Shown here piece by piece: positions 6,465 to 7,022 of a stretch of 7,022 bases of DNA. Position 1 is the first letter of the stretch; every line of letters begins with the position of its first letter. Origin of the DNA: an uncultured Saprospiraceae bacterium (lineage in GTDB: Bacteria > Bacteroidota > Bacteroidia > Chitinophagales > Saprospiraceae); NCBI GenBank assembly GCA_937959375.1, contig CALGLS010000396.1:1-7022 (forward strand). The letters run 5' to 3'. A program made the translations under genes and the position numbers. A model generated the notes under the pieces. That model saw nothing but the letters and a program-made list of their open reading frames with translations. It had not been told where the DNA came from and searched no databases.

Positions 6465-6506
6465 GTCACGACTTAAGTATACACAATAGCTTTGCCGGCA
6501 GGCAGG
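6465..6506 (-). repeat. Right terminal inverted repeat
   Basis: This arm pairs with 6119-6160. It contains the palindrome ACTTAAGT (6471-6478) and TGCCGGCA (6493-6500), and ends in GGCAGG. Confidence 0.55.
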
Positions 6507-6668
6507 TTTTTATAAAAAGGGTTGAAGGACACGCGAAATGCGGAGTCCAATACCGAGCGAAACTTCAAACCAAATCAAACCAAACAGAATCTGTTAGAAC
6601 AGAAAAAGATTTTGTAACTGTTAAGAAGATAAGTTTCTCCTCACATAAGTTTGAACCCTGCCTTGGTA

Positions 6669-6746
6669 GACAGGCACAAAAGCAACAAAAGATCACAAAA
6701 GGTCCTATCGGGCTCGCGCCTCTTCGCCAGACAGACACAAAAGAAA
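6669..6746 (+). repeat. Pair of 17-base direct repeats
   Basis: GACAGGCACAAAAGCAA (6669-6685) and GACAGACACAAAAGAAA (6730-6746) match at 15 of 17 positions, 61 bases apart. The first copy also closes a TGCCT...AGGCA hairpin (6659-6676). These may be parts of a dispersed intergenic repeat. Confidence 0.5.
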
Positions 6747-6801
6747 TTGCGTATTTTTTACACTCGTGTACTTTTGTTCTCTTTTGATCTCTTTTATGGT
6801 T

Positions 6802-6830
6802 CAAAAAAATAGACGTTGGTTTTACGTCTA
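6802..6830 (-). terminator. Hairpin with T-run, terminator-like on the minus strand
   Basis: TAGACGT (6810-6816) and ACGTCTA (6824-6830) form a perfect seven-pair stem with a 7-base loop. Read on the - strand it is followed by seven T residues (the A-run at 6803-6809), which is the layout of an intrinsic terminator. No - strand gene is visible to its right within the window, so its use is uncertain; on the + strand it would be a plain hairpin without a T-run. Confidence 0.4.
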
Positions 6831-6934
6831 AAACACTCTATCATATAGCCAGCTGAATAATCACAAGTTTTTAAAAAAATCAGGGTATTTCTGTTTTCTT
6901 GTCATATGGCAAGATTAATCTTTCAAACTGCCTG

Positions 6935-6942
6935 TAAATTTG
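6935..6942 (+). promoter_or_regulatory. Bacteroidota-type -7 promoter element
   Basis: TAAATTTG fits the TAnnTTTG consensus of the main Bacteroidota sigma factor exactly and lies 57 bases before the ATG at 7000. I find no TTG at the expected -33 distance, so the match is to one box only. Confidence 0.45.
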
Positions 6943-6960
6943 TAGTATATTAATTAACAA

Positions 6961-6984
6961 AGAAGTTCATTTAAAACAACTTCT
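6961..6984 (+). promoter_or_regulatory. Leader stem-loop upstream of the gene at 7000
   Basis: AGAAGTT (6961-6967) and AACTTCT (6978-6984) form a perfect seven-pair stem with a 10-base loop, between the -7 element and the start codon. It may stabilise the leader or affect translation. Confidence 0.35.
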
Positions 6985-6999
6985 ACAAAATTTATTACA

Positions 7000-7022
7000 A
7001 TGAAAGATTTAAAAAACTTTAT
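7000..7022 (+). CDS. Start of a gene cut by the right edge of the window
   Basis: An ATG at 7000 opens a frame reading MKDLKNF before the window ends. It is supported by the TAAATTTG promoter element 57 bases upstream and by an A/T-rich leader typical of Bacteroidota. A short basic start of this sort is common to many proteins, among them small peptides with MKxLKN leaders, but seven residues do not allow any identification. Confidence 0.5.

Larger units (their letters stand above)
6119..6506. mobile_element. MITE-like element with imperfect terminal inverted repeats
   Basis: The left end (6119-6160) and the reverse complement of the right end (6465-6506) are each 42 bases and align along their length. 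Both start CCTGCC, share the TGCCGGCA core shifted by two bases, and then match at 21 of 25 positions through CTAyTGTGTATAC and AAGTCrTGAC. The interior has no gene and carries four hairpin units in mirror order. This is the layout of a miniature inverted-repeat element moved by a transposase encoded elsewhere, or of a non-mobile structured intergenic repeat. I see no clear target-site duplication at the borders, and TGCCGGCA-type repeats may occur independently, so mobility is inference. Confidence 0.5.
6071..6999. other. 929-base repeat-rich intergenic region, no convincing gene
   Basis: Two overlapping frames are open here, + 6443-6787 (first codon GTG, inside a repeat unit) and - 6804-6565. 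Neither has family-like sequence; both run through repeats and low-complexity A/C-rich DNA, so I do not call them. The region holds the MITE-like element at 6119-6506 with its hairpin array, a palindromic TGCCT...AGGCA hairpin at 6659-6676, a direct repeat at 6669-6685 and 6730-6746, a TACAC-TC-GTGTA hairpin near 6760, a hairpin with a T-run on the - strand at 6802-6830, and the leader of the gene starting at 7000. Confidence 0.65.

Noticed and set aside
6443..6787. 114-residue open frame on the + strand
   Set aside because: It begins with GTG inside a repeat unit, crosses a terminal inverted repeat and low-complexity DNA, and has no family-like sequence.
6565..6804. 79-residue open frame on the - strand
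   Set aside because: It overlaps the frame above and the repeats, and its composition is not protein-like.

Overview
The window is AT-rich DNA that most likely comes from a member of the Bacteroidota. The signs are a Crp/Fnr-type regulator of about 190 residues, a secreted repeat protein of a kind common in that phylum, A-rich leaders in place of Shine-Dalgarno sites, and one good match to the Bacteroidota -7 promoter element (TAnnTTTG). I cannot place it below phylum. All recognisable genes lie on the + strand.

Positions 1-1513 hold a compact run of four small genes: the 3' part of a DoxX-like membrane protein, a SnoaL/NTF2-like protein, a TfoX N-terminal-like protein and a DUF1905/YdeI-like protein. 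They overlap or are separated by one base, so they are probably one operon. Each family is recognisable, but the joint role is not known; housekeeping or stress-related functions are a guess.

Positions 1653-4141 hold two separately spaced genes. The first encodes an exported protein made almost entirely of seven repeats of about 58 residues, a likely seven-bladed beta-propeller. The second encodes a class I SAM-dependent methyltransferase with an NPPW motif, related to the HemK/PrmC/MTS group, with an uncharacterised N-terminal region.

Positions 4142-4769 form a 628-base stretch without a convincing gene. It holds several inverted repeats, including a branched one at 4586-4648 and a 14-base palindrome shortly upstream of the next gene.

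Positions 4770-6070 hold a two-gene unit, a Crp/Fnr-family regulator followed after two bases by a seven-helix membrane protein of unknown function. The pair suggests a local regulatory module.

Positions 6071-6999 are non-coding and packed with repeats. A 388-base MITE-like structure (6119-6506) has 42-base imperfect terminal inverted repeats and encloses four copies of a short hairpin unit in mirror-symmetric order. Further hairpins and a direct repeat follow. At the right edge a new + strand gene starts at 7000, preceded by a promoter-like element and a leader stem-loop. The window shows mostly ordinary genes; the least explained material is in the two intergenic regions.
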